Of a stretch of DNA of 64,000 bases, positions 43,213 to 53,200 are shown in pieces. Position 1 is the stretch's first letter, and the number at the start of each line of letters is the position of its first letter. Position numbers and translations under genes: made by a program. This stretch comes from Simmondsia chinensis (Eukaryota > Streptophyta > Magnoliopsida > Caryophyllales > Simmondsiaceae): contig JAGTTD010000009.1 in NCBI GenBank assembly GCA_018398585.1, forward strand, positions 8,499,193 to 8,563,192, in the 5' to 3' direction. A model generated the notes under the pieces. That model was not told the origin of the DNA. It saw nothing but the letters and a program-made list of their open reading frames with translations, and did no database searches.

Positions 43213-44563
43213 TTCCTAGTTCATCAGTGCAAAGCGCTCGATCATGAGATATTCATCGCCATGAAAAGCCAACCTGAGCTTCTTTCCAGTTTCCCATATT
43301 TTTTTCCCTTTGAGCAGCTGCTCAACTGTAAAACTCTTCTTGTATCTTGACTGTGGTGAATAACGTTAATGCATTTTCCCTCTTTCTAAAGGCATAAACT
43401 TCATTAGAAGGACACCCTCAAGCGATCTTGAGCTAACTCATAATTGGCAGAAGATTAAAAGGATAATGTTAGGAATTTCACTTTGAACAGGGGTAATTAT
43501 AGCATTTGGATCCAAGCACACCAGAGATTAGAGTGGGAATCAAGGTCGATCTCGAAATTTTAGGAGTCTAAAGAAAGGTTTGATAGTTAATCCTGTTTTG
43601 ATAAGAGAGGTGACTAATTGAGCTAGTTATTTATATTATAATACCACTAATATGTGAATCTTTATATGTATATGCGTGTTTATTATGTGTTATACAAAGG
43701 TCATTATCTCTAGTTATGACTTGTGATATGTGGTAAAATCAACCTTATAATATAAATTATTTTTCAAAAGGAACTCTTAAAAAATCATGGGCATAAACTA
43801 CTGTTTGAATTATTTAGAATCTTGACATGCCTTGAGTGGGATAGTTACTACTATATCAATCATTAGAACCTTATGCTAAAGATGAATCTTCAATATGGAA
43901 ATGACATAAAATGTCGTTAGATTAAGCATTAGATCTGAATTGGAATCTTACCATTAAATACAAGTAATTCCTTGGGCGGTAAATCAATCAACCCAACTCT
44001 ATAGCCCTTGTGAGTTGACTTGTCTTAAATCTAATAAGCCTGGGCTAGCTATGAGCTCGAGCTAAGCAAGTTAGCTTGTTTAACTCACCGAGTTGAGACT
44101 GATCATAGTAAATCATAAATATAGATTCTTGCATTTAAATGAGCCAATTTCGAAACAATTTATGGGTCTAAATTGTTATGTCCAATCAAGCCAAGCTCCA
44201 ACGAGCAAAACTCAAGCACCACCAAGCCTAGATTGAGTTTAAAAAATGCTAAGGCGAGTTCAACTCAAAGTTCACCAAGCTAGGTTCGAATTCAACTAAA
44301 CCGAGCTTGGGAGTATGGCGAGCCAATCTCATGTTCAATGAGTTTTGAATTGACCCTAAGTCAAGTTCATTATGTTGACGAGTCGAGCCTCAACTCTTAT
44401 CACCATGGACTTAACTCGTCTCATTTATACACCTATACATATCCTTTTGGTTTATAGACCCTTAAAGTGACCTTTTTGCCTGTAAAAAAGAAACTTTCAA
44501 TGGCAACATGCGTAGCTTGAAAACTAGTTGATATACAAATAAGACAAACAAGTGTCAAGGAAC
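43213..44563. other. intergenic, with degenerate GAGCTCGAGC/CAAGCC-rich repeat
   Basis: Between about 44030 and 44400, short motifs such as gctcgagctaagc, gccaagctcc and ccaagctagg recur irregularly, a texture often seen inside decayed plant DNA transposons. No gene was found. Confidence 0.35.
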
Positions 44564-44568
44564 CAACT

Positions 44569-45110
44569 TGTGCGGAAGTGTGGAATTACAAGTACTTAAT
44601 TCGAATCAAATACTACGACCAAATGAGAAGTAATACGGGTAAAAGAGAACAAATAACAAAAACACAATGATTTACATGGAAACCTCTCTTCAATCGAGAG
44701 GGGAGAAAACCACGGGCAGAGATAGAGACTTTTATTGATTTGAGAACAGAAGAATTACAATTCACCTCTCTCTCTCTCTCTCTCTCTCTCAAGGATGACG
44801 GCGGCGCTCAATTTAATTGGATACACTTCACGTGAACCCTAGGGTCATATATATATCCATGTGAAAAATAGACTCCCGATTGATCGAGGGGGTTTGATCG
44901 GCTGGGCCCGATCGATCGGCCCTGCCTTTGCTGCTTTCCTACGTTTCTCTCCAGCACGCTTACCCGATCTATCGGTGGAATCACCTGATCGATCGGCCCT
45001 GCCTCTGCTGCTTTCCTACATTTCTCTCCGGCACGCTTACCCGATCGATCGGCAAGCTCACGGCAGCAGCAATAATAATAAGTCACTAAATTTGAGGCAT
45101 ATTCCCAATA
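44569..45110 (-). repeat. 3' LTR of copia copy 2, with internal tandem duplication
   Basis: About 542 bp, roughly 80 bp longer than its partner. A segment including GGCCCTGCCT.TGCTGCTTTC and CACGCTTACCCGAT is present twice (about 44916-44975 and 44993-45050), each next to a CGATCGATCGG-type box. Its inner end reads CCCAATA where TAACA is expected. Confidence 0.85.
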
Positions 45111-45131
45111 AACCTCCACCTTGACTCAAAT

Positions 45132-45574
45132 TTAACACCGAAATAAAAATACCTCCACCTTTTCCACTAACACCCCACAACCAGGGTTAACAAACAGAAA
45201 TTGAAAGCCCAACCAAGTTCGAGCAATGCTCGAATTTCCTATAGGAAGAACTTTAGTGAACATGTCTGCTAGATTATCTTTAGTACCAATCTTCTTCAAC
45301 TCCATCTTGCACTTATCTATCAGATCTCGAGTAAAATGATGCCTGACATCAATGTACTTCGCCCTGTCATGATGCATCATCTGATCTTTAGCTAGATGAA
45401 TTGCAGACTGACTATCACACTAAACCTAACTGTGCCCTGATCAACACTGAGTTCACTAATCAAACCTCTCAACCAAACGGCATCCTTGAACGCTTCTATC
45501 ACTGCCATATACTTGACCTCTGTAATTGATTGTGCGGTAACTGACTGTAGACATGCTCTCCAACTACCTGATAG
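45132..45574 (-). pseudogene. copia copy 2 RNase H, C-terminal part
   Basis: Minus-strand [37 protein letters not shown], then TKYIDV-like RAKYIDVRHHFTRDLIDKCK and NLADMFTKVLP. Relatives read AQSTTEAEY, so this active-site region is altered. A frameshift lies near 45390. Confidence 0.82.
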
Positions 45575-45893
45575 ACTAATTTTGACGTATCCAGAATAAT
45601 ACCAATCCAACGTATTTCATGAAAAAAAATGTGACCAATTAACCAACCACCAAAACTACTTGTTAAAAATAATGTCTTGTTGTTGCATCGAAACATATAA
45701 ATGTTAACCAATCTAGCTAATATTGAACTTGGTAAAATGAAATGATTGAATAATTGAAAAATTAAATTATCCAGGAAATACATATTGAATGCTGAGATTA
45801 CGCATTGAATTTCTATTAGTAGATCCATAATCAAAAAAATGTTTGTGATTGTTCCAGAAGAAATGAAACAAAAGATAGGGTAGAGCTAGGACA
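45575..45893 (-). pseudogene. ycf1: NUPT: plastid ycf1 5'-region fragment
   Basis: The minus strand encodes [51 protein letters not shown] and [18 protein letters not shown], the conserved membrane-spanning N-terminal part of plastid Ycf1 (the Tic214 protein). Frame breaks near 45790 and 45625 show nuclear decay. It lies exactly within the copia RNase H frame, between GDNAI and SWRACLQ. A short CTATC repeat at both junctions suggests microhomology or a small target duplication at end-joining. Confidence 0.9.
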
Positions 45894-46900
45894 GATAGCA
45901 TTGTCACCCAAACAGAACACATAATCAGAAGTAGACTTCCTCTTATCGAGGTCTCTGCCGTAGTCTGAGTCAACATACCCAACTAAACGGCATTTAATCC
46001 TCCCAAACTCCAAACAAACATCAGAAGTACCATGTAAGTACCTGAGAATCCATTTAACAGCGTGGCAATGCTCTTTTCCTAGATTCGCCGTGTATCTACT
46101 CACTTTGCTAACAATATAAGTAATATCTGGACGAGTACATACCATAGCATATATAATACTACCAACTGCACTAGAGTCAGAGACCTGTGACATGTACCTG
46201 ACATCCTTTTCTGTCTGAGGCGAATCCAATGCTAAAAGCCTGAAATGAGCTGCCAACGGAGTGCTAACAGGCTTAGCATCCTTCAAATCAGATCGATCCA
46301 GAACCTTCTCAATATACTTCTCCTGAGACAAGTATAATTTTTGTACTTTTCGATCCCTACTGATTTTCATACCGAGTATCTTCTTGGCTGCTCCTAAATC
46401 CTTCATCTCGAACTCGCTTTTCATCATTGTTTTCAAGCTATTAACATCAGTCATGTCTTTAACTGCAATCAACATATCATCAACATATAATAGAAGATAA
46501 ATGTATAAACTTGAGTCTATCTTCTTGAATTATACACAACTGTCATATCTACTCCTGAAGAGCCCATCACTAGTCATAAACTGATCAAACCTCTTATACC
46601 ACTGCCTAGGTGACTGCCTCAAACCATATAGAGATCTTTTTAATAAACAAACATGGTCTTTCTTACCCTCAACAACAAACTCTTCAGGCTGATGCATGTA
46701 AATACTCTCCTTTAGCTCACCATGCAAAAATGCAGTTTTCAGATCTAACTGCTCAAGCTCTAAATCATGCATAGCTACTAAGGCAAGTATCACCCGTATA
46801 GAACTATGTCTAACAACATGTGAGAAAATATCATAAAAATCAACACCATGTACCTGACTGTAGCCTTTAGCTACTAACCGACTTGTACCTTGCATCTTCC
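45894..46900 (-). pseudogene. copia copy 2 reverse transcriptase and RNase H N-terminal part
   Basis: Minus-strand SRLVAKGYSQVHGVDFYDIF, QLDLKTAFLHGELKESIYMH, LYGLRQSPRQWYKRFDQF, the catalytic LLYVDDMLIAV, then DLGAAKKILGMKISRDRK, PDITYIVSKVSRY and [17 protein letters not shown]. One frame break lies near 46500. Confidence 0.87.
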
Positions 46901-47299
46901 ACTCCGGGAATGCCTTCTTTTCGTTTGAAGACCCATTTGAATCCTATAACTCTCTTTTCTGTTTAAGGGTTGACTAGCTGCCAAGTCTGGTTCTTCTGTA
47001 ATGACTCCATTTCTTCATACATGGCAATTAGTCACTTTTCTGAGTCAGATCTAGATATAGCCCCTAAATATGTAGATGGTTCAAAATCTTCCACTGTCTC
47101 AGCTGTAATAAGGGCATAGGCTATCATCTCCTCATACCCATATCTCTATGGCAGCCTAATCTGTATTTTCTGCCTTCCACCAGCAATAGTATATTGTCCG
47201 ACCTGCTGACCTGTTTCTGTTTCATCATTTTCATCAGAAACCTATGCTGGAGGTGCCTGCATACTCTCAATCTGAACTACTTGCTGCTAATCTAAACTA

Positions 47300-48285
47300 T
47301 CTGACTATATTTGACTATCATTAGGCTTCTGTGCCTGACCCGAATCACGAACTAAGGAGGGCGTGTGTGGCAGATGTAGTAGGGTAGACTCATCAAATGT
47401 AACATCCCTACTAGTAAAAAATTTATGAGATTTTGGATTCCATAAACGAAATCCCTTCACGTCTGACGTATAATCAAGAAAGATACACTTCTTGGCTCTA
47501 AGCTCTAGCTTCTTATCATTCACATAAGCATAAGCAGGACATCCAAAAATTCTTAAATAAGAGTAATCAACAGGCGATCCAGACCATACCTCTTTTGGGG
47601 TCTTCAACTAAAGTGGTGAATGAGGTGATCGGTTCACTAAGTAACATGCCATGTTAACTGCATCTGCCCACCATTCTCTCCCTAAACCTGCATTGGATAG
47701 CATACATCGAGCCTTCTCCAGTAATGTCCTATTCGGTGCTTTTGCCACTCTGTTCTGTTGAGGTTGACCTGTACAAGTCATGTGTCTGGCAATGCCTTAA
47801 TTCTCACAGAATTTGATGAAATCACCTTCAACAAATTCAAGACCATTATCAGTCCTCAACCTCTTTATCTGCTTCTCTGTCTATTTTTCAAGCAGTGCCT
47901 TCCACTTTTTGAAGACTTCATAAACTTCATTTTTTTGCTTAAGAAAATAGACCCAAACTTTTCTTGAATAATCATCAGTGAACATTAGAAGATACCTAGA
48001 ACCTCCTTTGGAAGTAACTTTGGACGGTCTCCACAAATTTAAATGAATATAATCTAGCGTTCCTTGAGTCTGATGCAACGCCTGCTTGAAGCTAACTTTC
48101 TTATGCTTCCCATAGATGTAATGCTCACAGAACTGTATCAGTCCTATAGACTGACCATACAATAAGCCTCTCTTACTCAGCTTTGTCAAACCCTTATCAC
48201 CCATATGACCCAATCTCATGTGCCACATCTTGGTAATACCTGATTCCGACATAGACGCTGTAGAAACAGCCATTGACCCTGTCAC
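47300..48285 (-). pseudogene. copia copy 2 integrase
   Basis: Minus-strand [66 protein letters not shown], then the amber TAG at 47883-47881 in EK(stop)TEK. RTDNGLEF follows, then further breaks to KTPKEVWSGSPVDYSYLRIF. Confidence 0.85.
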
Positions 48286-48306
48286 GGTAGAACCTACAAG
48301 CTCATA

Positions 48307-49479
48307 CTAGGTTCCTACTCTTCTACCCTTCATCACAATCAACGCACCCTTACTGACCCTTATAACTCCACCTTCGGCTGTGTCATTGTATCCATGTGAC
48401 TTAAGGGTAACTAAAGAGATAAGGTTCTTTTTCAAATCTGGGACGTGTCGCACGTCGCTAAGTGTCCTGATAGTACCATCAAACATCTTGACTCTGATTG
48501 TTCCTATACCCATAACCTTGCAATCGGCATCATTGTCCATCAGGACTACTCCACCTGAATTGACTTGTATGTGGTGAACCAGTCTCTATTAGGACAAACA
48601 TGATAAGAACAACCTGAATCCATGATCCACTATCCTTGGATCTGGCCTGGGATTCGGTTACTAAAAGCACATCAGCATCACCCTCATCTTCAATTACACC
48701 GGCCTCAGCAGACTTATCACCTCTATTATGGTCATTCCTGTTATCTTCTTTCTGCTTATTCTTAAGCTTATGATAGTTTTTCATTATGTGCCATTTCCTG
48801 TGACAAAAGTTATATAACAGGTTCTTATGTCTAGACTTAGACCTTGACTTCTTTCCACCATCATACCCACTATTTTTAGTTCTACCTCTCACAAACAAAC
48901 CATTACCAGAGTCATTCACAGAGTTAGACAATTCACTAGGTTCCTCTTAACTTCATCAATTGTGATAGTTGACCTATCATCATATATCATGCTTTCTACA
49001 AAACCTTTATATGAATTAGAAAGTGAACACAATGGCAACATGGCCTGATCTTCATCTTTAAGGGCATCATCCAATCCTTTTAACTCTTGGATTATGTAGT
49101 TAAATTCATTAATATGGTTCTTAAGAGATGTACCTTCCGACATACGAAACGTGAATACCCGACGCTTGACTGCGAGTTTATTGGAGACCGATTTGAAGTA
49201 GAACATCTCCTGCAGCTTCTTTCACAACAATTTAGCAGTTTTCACCTCCAAGACTTCTGTCAGAACGTCATCTGTAAGACACATCTGAATAGCCGTAAAT
49301 GCCTTCTCATCTAATTCCTCCCATTGTGCTTCGGATAAACTCTCCGGTTTCTTCTCTTTTCCATCCAGTGCTTTCTTTAAGCCATTATGTGTCAGGAGAC
49401 CTTTAACGTGGACTTGCCACAGACTAAAGCTCCCTTGACCACCAATGTTCTCTACTTCAGATTTAATCGCTGACGTCAT
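48307..49479 (-). pseudogene. copia copy 2 Gag and protease
   Basis: Starts MTSAIKSEVENIGGQGSFSL at 49479, then MFYFKSVSNKLAVKRRVFTF and the Gag core. The zinc knuckle has decayed to YNFCHRKWHIMKNY, with two of three cysteines now Tyr. The protease region (DSGSW...) and DVRHVPDLKKNLISL follow with frameshifts. Confidence 0.84.
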
Positions 49480-49500
49480 AGTACCAAAATAAACAATAAG

Positions 49501-49514
49501 GGCTCCGATACCAA
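49501..49514 (-). promoter_or_regulatory. primer-binding site of copia copy 2, mutated
   Basis: The minus strand reads TTGGTATCGGAGCC. One base differs from the initiator-Met PBS TGGTATCAGAGCC. Confidence 0.75.
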
Positions 49515-49516
49515 TT

Positions 49517-49979
49517 TATGCGGAAGTGCGGAATCCCCAGTATTTAATTCGAATCAAATACTACGACGAAACGAGAAGTTATACGGATAAAAGAGAACAA
49601 ATAACAAGAAAAAAAAAACAAGAACACAATGATTTACGTGGAAACCCCTCTTCAATTGAGAGGGGAGAAAACCACAGGCACAGATGGAGACTTTTACTGA
49701 TTAGATAATAAAAGAATTACAATTCACTTCTCTCTCTCTCTCTCTCTCTCAAGGATGACGATGGCGCTCAGTTTAATTGGATACACTTCACGTGAACCCT
49801 AGGGTCATATATATAACAGTGTTGAAAATAGACTCCTGATCGATCAGGGGGTCCCGATCAAGTGGCCCTGCCTCTGCTACTTTCCTATGTTTCTCTCTAG
49901 CACTTTTACCCGATCGAACGGAAAGCTCACGGCAACAATAATAATAATAAGTCACTAAATTTGAGGCATATTCCTAGCA
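49517..49979 (-). repeat. 5' LTR of copia copy 2
   Basis: 463 bp from TATGCGGAAG (TG mutated to TA) to TTCCTAGCA, followed by TSD caact. It lacks the internal duplication of the partner LTR. A (CT)n tract is near 49729-49751. Confidence 0.87.
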
Positions 49980-50139
49980 CAACTATTTTGAAAGTTTAAG
50001 TTGGTAAGTGAAGACCCACAAGTCATTTGTATCCTTTAATATGCCTTCTCATGCAACTGTCCCAAAAGGTTTGAAACGTGACTATTGCATGGGTCATCTC
50101 ATACCGTTCGAAATTTAATTATATCAATAGTAAGAGCGT

Positions 50140-50225
50140 GGATTGTTGAGATTTGAAAGCGTGATCTTTTGATCAATATATAAGACTTTAATACCATATC
50201 AAAAAAACAAACTATCGAAACCCGA
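50140..50225 (-). repeat. third copy of the 17218-17345 repeat family
   Basis: TTGTTGAGATTTGAAAGCGT, ATCTTTTGATCAATATATAA and AATACCATATCAAAAAAACA parallel the copies at 17218 and 18290. Confidence 0.38.
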
Positions 50226-50828
50226 GCTTAGCAAAAAATGCATAGGGTGGGTAGCATAGAAATGTCTAAATCGAAATTGTCAAAAGGTGACAACATGTGA
50301 TGAATGTCCCCATGCAAACCATATCAATCAATGCAACATTTAATGGCAAGGCACCCTTCACATTTTGTTCCTTACCCCACACTTGGCCCCTTCGCTTGTG
50401 TCCCGTAAACCCAACAACTAAAGTACGATGAAAGATTTAATGAAAATATAAAAATAAGCTCACACGATTTATGTGATTCGACTTAGTTGTAGGGATATTA
50501 TACTGTTTAGAAGTTTTACTCATAATTTTTTTGGTTTCACCACCCTTTCTCAAACCTTAAATAGAATTTGCATAGGCGCACGCAGAAGAAACCCTAATCA
50601 ACCCAAGTTAAATTACCAAATGGGCTTGGGCGTCCACTTGGACTCGAAATAAGCGCCAAAATAATTTTATGAGTATTATTCATTATGAGGCACATTATTG
50701 TTCTGACAATAACGATTTTAACTCTGAAAATAAGAAAACCCTATTTTTAATGCAGATTTATACATTCTATTGTGCATTGTGTAAGCGTAGTCTATTAGTC
50801 GATTATAGAATAATACTCAACTAGTGTG
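50226..50828. other. intergenic, nothing recognisable
   Basis: No coding frame or repeat ends are supported before the SINE target duplication. Confidence 0.45.
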
Positions 50829-50840
50829 ATATTCATGGAT

Positions 50841-51048
50841 ACACATACCCAACATACCCAATGCTTCAAGAGCTCCCGTCTAAGCAGGATTTGAGGGCGT
50901 GGATGTACACATCCTTCCCCTTTCAGGGTATTACCCTTGAAGAGAGGCTGTTTCGAAGTGCACCCAACTTGAAGGTGAGGACTTTCGAAGAGGCCACCCA
51001 TCCTGGTACTGCTCTCTCCCAAATACGCTTAACTTTCGGAGGTCACCC
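50841..51048 (-). mobile_element. 5S rRNA-headed SINE, complete, with 12-bp TSD
   Basis: A 12-bp duplication, atattcatggat, flanks the 208-bp insert (50829-50840 and 51049-51060). On the minus strand the head reads CTCCGAAAGTTAAGCGTATT, GAGCAGTACCAGGATGGGTG and GAAAGTCCTCACC, clearly derived from plant 5S rRNA internal promoter sequence. A TTCAAGTTGGGTGCA junction and the Au-like SINE body follow (GAAACAGCCTCTCTTCAAGG, AGGATGTGTACATCC, TGCTTAGACGGGAGC, GCATTGGGTATGTTGGG). The TSD proves that the 5S head and body moved as one unit. Confidence 0.87.
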
Positions 51049-51257
51049 ATATTCATGGATGTTTACCTCTAATTAAACTTCAGTGTGTGAAAATGAAATT
51101 TTTTGGTAAATACATTAAATTAGTGACAAAATTATAATGAAATACAGACATTGTCAAGAACAAACTTTAGTTTAAGAAACAAAGATTAATTTTTATGAAA
51201 AGAGAAAAAGAACAAATTTAAATTTATATGATTACTATATTTTTACAATTTCTTTTT

Positions 51258-51395
51258 ACATTGGTAATGTCGGGGGAAGGGAAAGATCCCCTTAAATTCT
51301 CCCTAAAGGGGAGCCACACGCCCTTAAGGATCGAACCCAAATGACATGGTTGGCCGTCGACTTTCTTTGTCACTAGACTATGTCCTTAAGGGGCA
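51258..51395 (-). repeat. tRNA-derived SINE-like repeat
   Basis: Minus-strand CCTTAAGGACATAGTCTAGTG (A box) and CATTTGGGTTCGATCCTTAA (B box), then CCCTTTAGGG. It belongs with the copies at 35750 and 37960. Confidence 0.55.
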
Positions 51396-51399
51396 TATT

Positions 51400-51533
51400 T
51401 ATACAATGTATACTTTTTTTCCCAATAATTAGCGAGGATAAACTCGAGAACAAAAGTCGACGACCCAAACAAGAGGCCTCGAAGAGCACATACAGAGTGT
51501 GGTGAGACAAGGAAAAAATAACAAGGAAATCTG

Positions 51534-51564
<31 letters not shown>

Positions 51565-51655
51565 AACCTGACAAGCCCAACCCCAGAAGAACCACACCTA
51601 AAATAGCCAAAAGAAAACACACCGGACCAAAAGAAAAAAGAAGGGTGCTATACAT
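51400..51655 (-). other. T-rich block ending in TAATTATTGGG plus A-run, possible LINE tail
   Basis: On the minus strand a roughly 25-base T-rich run and T-rich DNA end TAATTATTGGGAAAAAAA. The terminal motif matches the block ending near 2060. Imperfect flanking repeats (tatacaatgtata and tatacatgatata) may be a decayed TSD. The overlapping open frames are compositional. Confidence 0.3.
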
Positions 51656-51806
51656 GATATAATGGAGATGATGTCATTATGACGATTGAATGACGCTAGC
51701 CTAACAATCCTTCAAGTTGCCTCTGGGGTTGTCCATTTATCACATAATGTGGACCACTTTCATTTTTCTTATTTAATAGAGTTTTATTTTTAACTATATT
51801 TATTTT

Positions 51807-52284
51807 TGTTAAGTAAATGTCTCAAAATTACTTGGCGCATTAATGAGAAGGGCCGTGGAGAGCCCGATCGATCGGGAGGAGCTCGATTGATCAGAAATGT
51901 TACGTAAAAGAGGGACGCATTCAGAGAGCGGGCCGATCAATCGGTGAGGAACCGATCGATCGGGAAACAGGGTTTACGAGCATCTATAAATACGGACATA
52001 GGGTACGTCATTATTTATCCAAAGTCAAAGAGAGGTTTCCCTATTGCGGCGCCGCACCAATCTAATTGAGAGTGTGAGAGAATATTGTAATTCGTTTTCT
52101 TCTTTTGTTTCAATAATAAAAGCTCCGATCTTCGCCCCTAGTTTTCTCCCCTTTAGATTGTAAAGGGGTTTCCACGTAAATCATTGTATCTATTGTTTCG
52201 TTTCTCTTTTAGTCTGATTGTTTCTCGTTATTTTCGTGGTATTTGATTCGATTGAGATCTGAGTATATTATTTATTTTCGCACA
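51807..52284 (+). repeat. 5' LTR of copia copy 3
   Basis: TGTTAAG...CGCACA. U3 holds three CGATCGATCGG/CGATCAATCGG boxes (about 51865-51975). A TATA-like CTATAAATACGG follows near 51983 and AATAATAAA polyadenylation-type signals near 52113. The box, TATA and polyadenylation order marks U3 and R. Confidence 0.92.
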
Positions 52285-52287
52285 AAT

Positions 52288-52299
52288 TGGTATCAGAGC
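52288..52299 (+). promoter_or_regulatory. primer-binding site of copia copy 3
   Basis: TGGTATCAGAGC three bases after the 5' LTR, complementary to initiator Met tRNA. Confidence 0.9.
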
Positions 52300-52320
52300 T
52301 TGGTTCTTCGAATTGATACA

Positions 52321-53200
52321 ATGACATCAAGTATCAAAACTGAGATTGAGAAATTCAATGGTCAGAGAAGCTTTAGCTTATGGCAAGTCCGTGTGAAAGG
52401 ACTCTTGACTCAGAACAGCTTGAAGAAAGCACTGGAGGGGAAAGAGAAGAAACCAGAAACGTTGACTGAGGCACAATGGGAAGAGTTGGATGAGAAGGCT
52501 CTCACGGCTATACAGATGTGTTTGGCTGACGATGTTTTGTCAGAGGTATTGGAGATTAAAACCGCAAAGGAGTTATGGGAGAAATTGTTAGACATGTTTT
52601 GCCACAAGTCAGTCTCCAACAAACTCGGAGTGAAACGGCGGTTGTACACTTTTCGTATATCAAAAGGTACATATCTTAAAAATCATCTTAGCGAATTTAC
52701 CTCAATTATACATGAATTAAAGGCTTTGGATGATGTCCCTAAGGACGAGGATCAAGTTATGATATTACTGTGTTCGCTCTCTAATGCGTATAAGGGCTTC
52801 GTAGAAAGCATGATATACAGGGGTAGGCCAACCATTACTGTTGATGAGGTAAAAAGAAACCTTGTGAGTAAAGAACGGGTAGTTAAGGAATTATCTGACT
52901 CAGTGAATGACTCGGGTAGTGGCTTACATGTGAGAGGAGATCAGAACATAGGGGATCCAATGGTGGGAATAAGTCTAGGTCCAAATCTAGACATAAGAAC
53001 CTGTCGTGTCACTATTGTCACAAGAAAGGGCACATAAAGAAAGACTGGTACAGATATAAGAATAAATCAAAAGAGGGTAACAGGAGTGACCAGGGTCAAG
53101 ACAAGTCCACTGAGGCTAGTGTTGTAGAGGAGGATTGTGAGGGGGAGTTTCTATTAGTTGCTGATTCTCAGTCCAGGTCCATAGATAAGTGGGTCATGGA
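52321..53200 (+). pseudogene. copia copy 3 Gag and protease
   Basis: ATG 52321 (MTSSIKTEIEKFNGQRSFSLW) is preferred over the upstream in-frame ATG, which lies in the LTR before the PBS. Gag (UBN2) runs to about residue 210. A frameshift near 52935 moves the zinc knuckle CHYCHKKGHIKKDW into another frame. Its fourth ligand is Trp, not Cys. Protease begins WVMDSGCSFHVTP with intact D-S-G. Confidence 0.88.

Larger units (their letters stand above)
44569..49979 (-). mobile_element. Ty1/copia retrotransposon, Tork/Tnt1-like (copy 2)
   Basis: The LTRs (44569-45110 and 49517-49979) are flanked by a perfect 5-bp TSD, caact (44564-44568 and 49980-49984). On the minus strand the order is PBS, Gag, protease, integrase, reverse transcriptase, RNase H. 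It has many stops and frameshifts and a plastid DNA insert at 45575-45893. It shares domain order, U3 boxes and the integrase amber codon with copies 1 and 3, but is more diverged. Confidence 0.93.

Noticed and set aside
51386..51655. Three overlapping minus-strand open frames
   Set aside because: All arise from a T-rich tail with a poly-T run; no coding signal.
52243..52320. Upstream ATG for copia copy 3 Gag
   Set aside because: This ATG lies within the LTR upstream of the PBS; the start at 52321 follows the PBS and matches the related copies.
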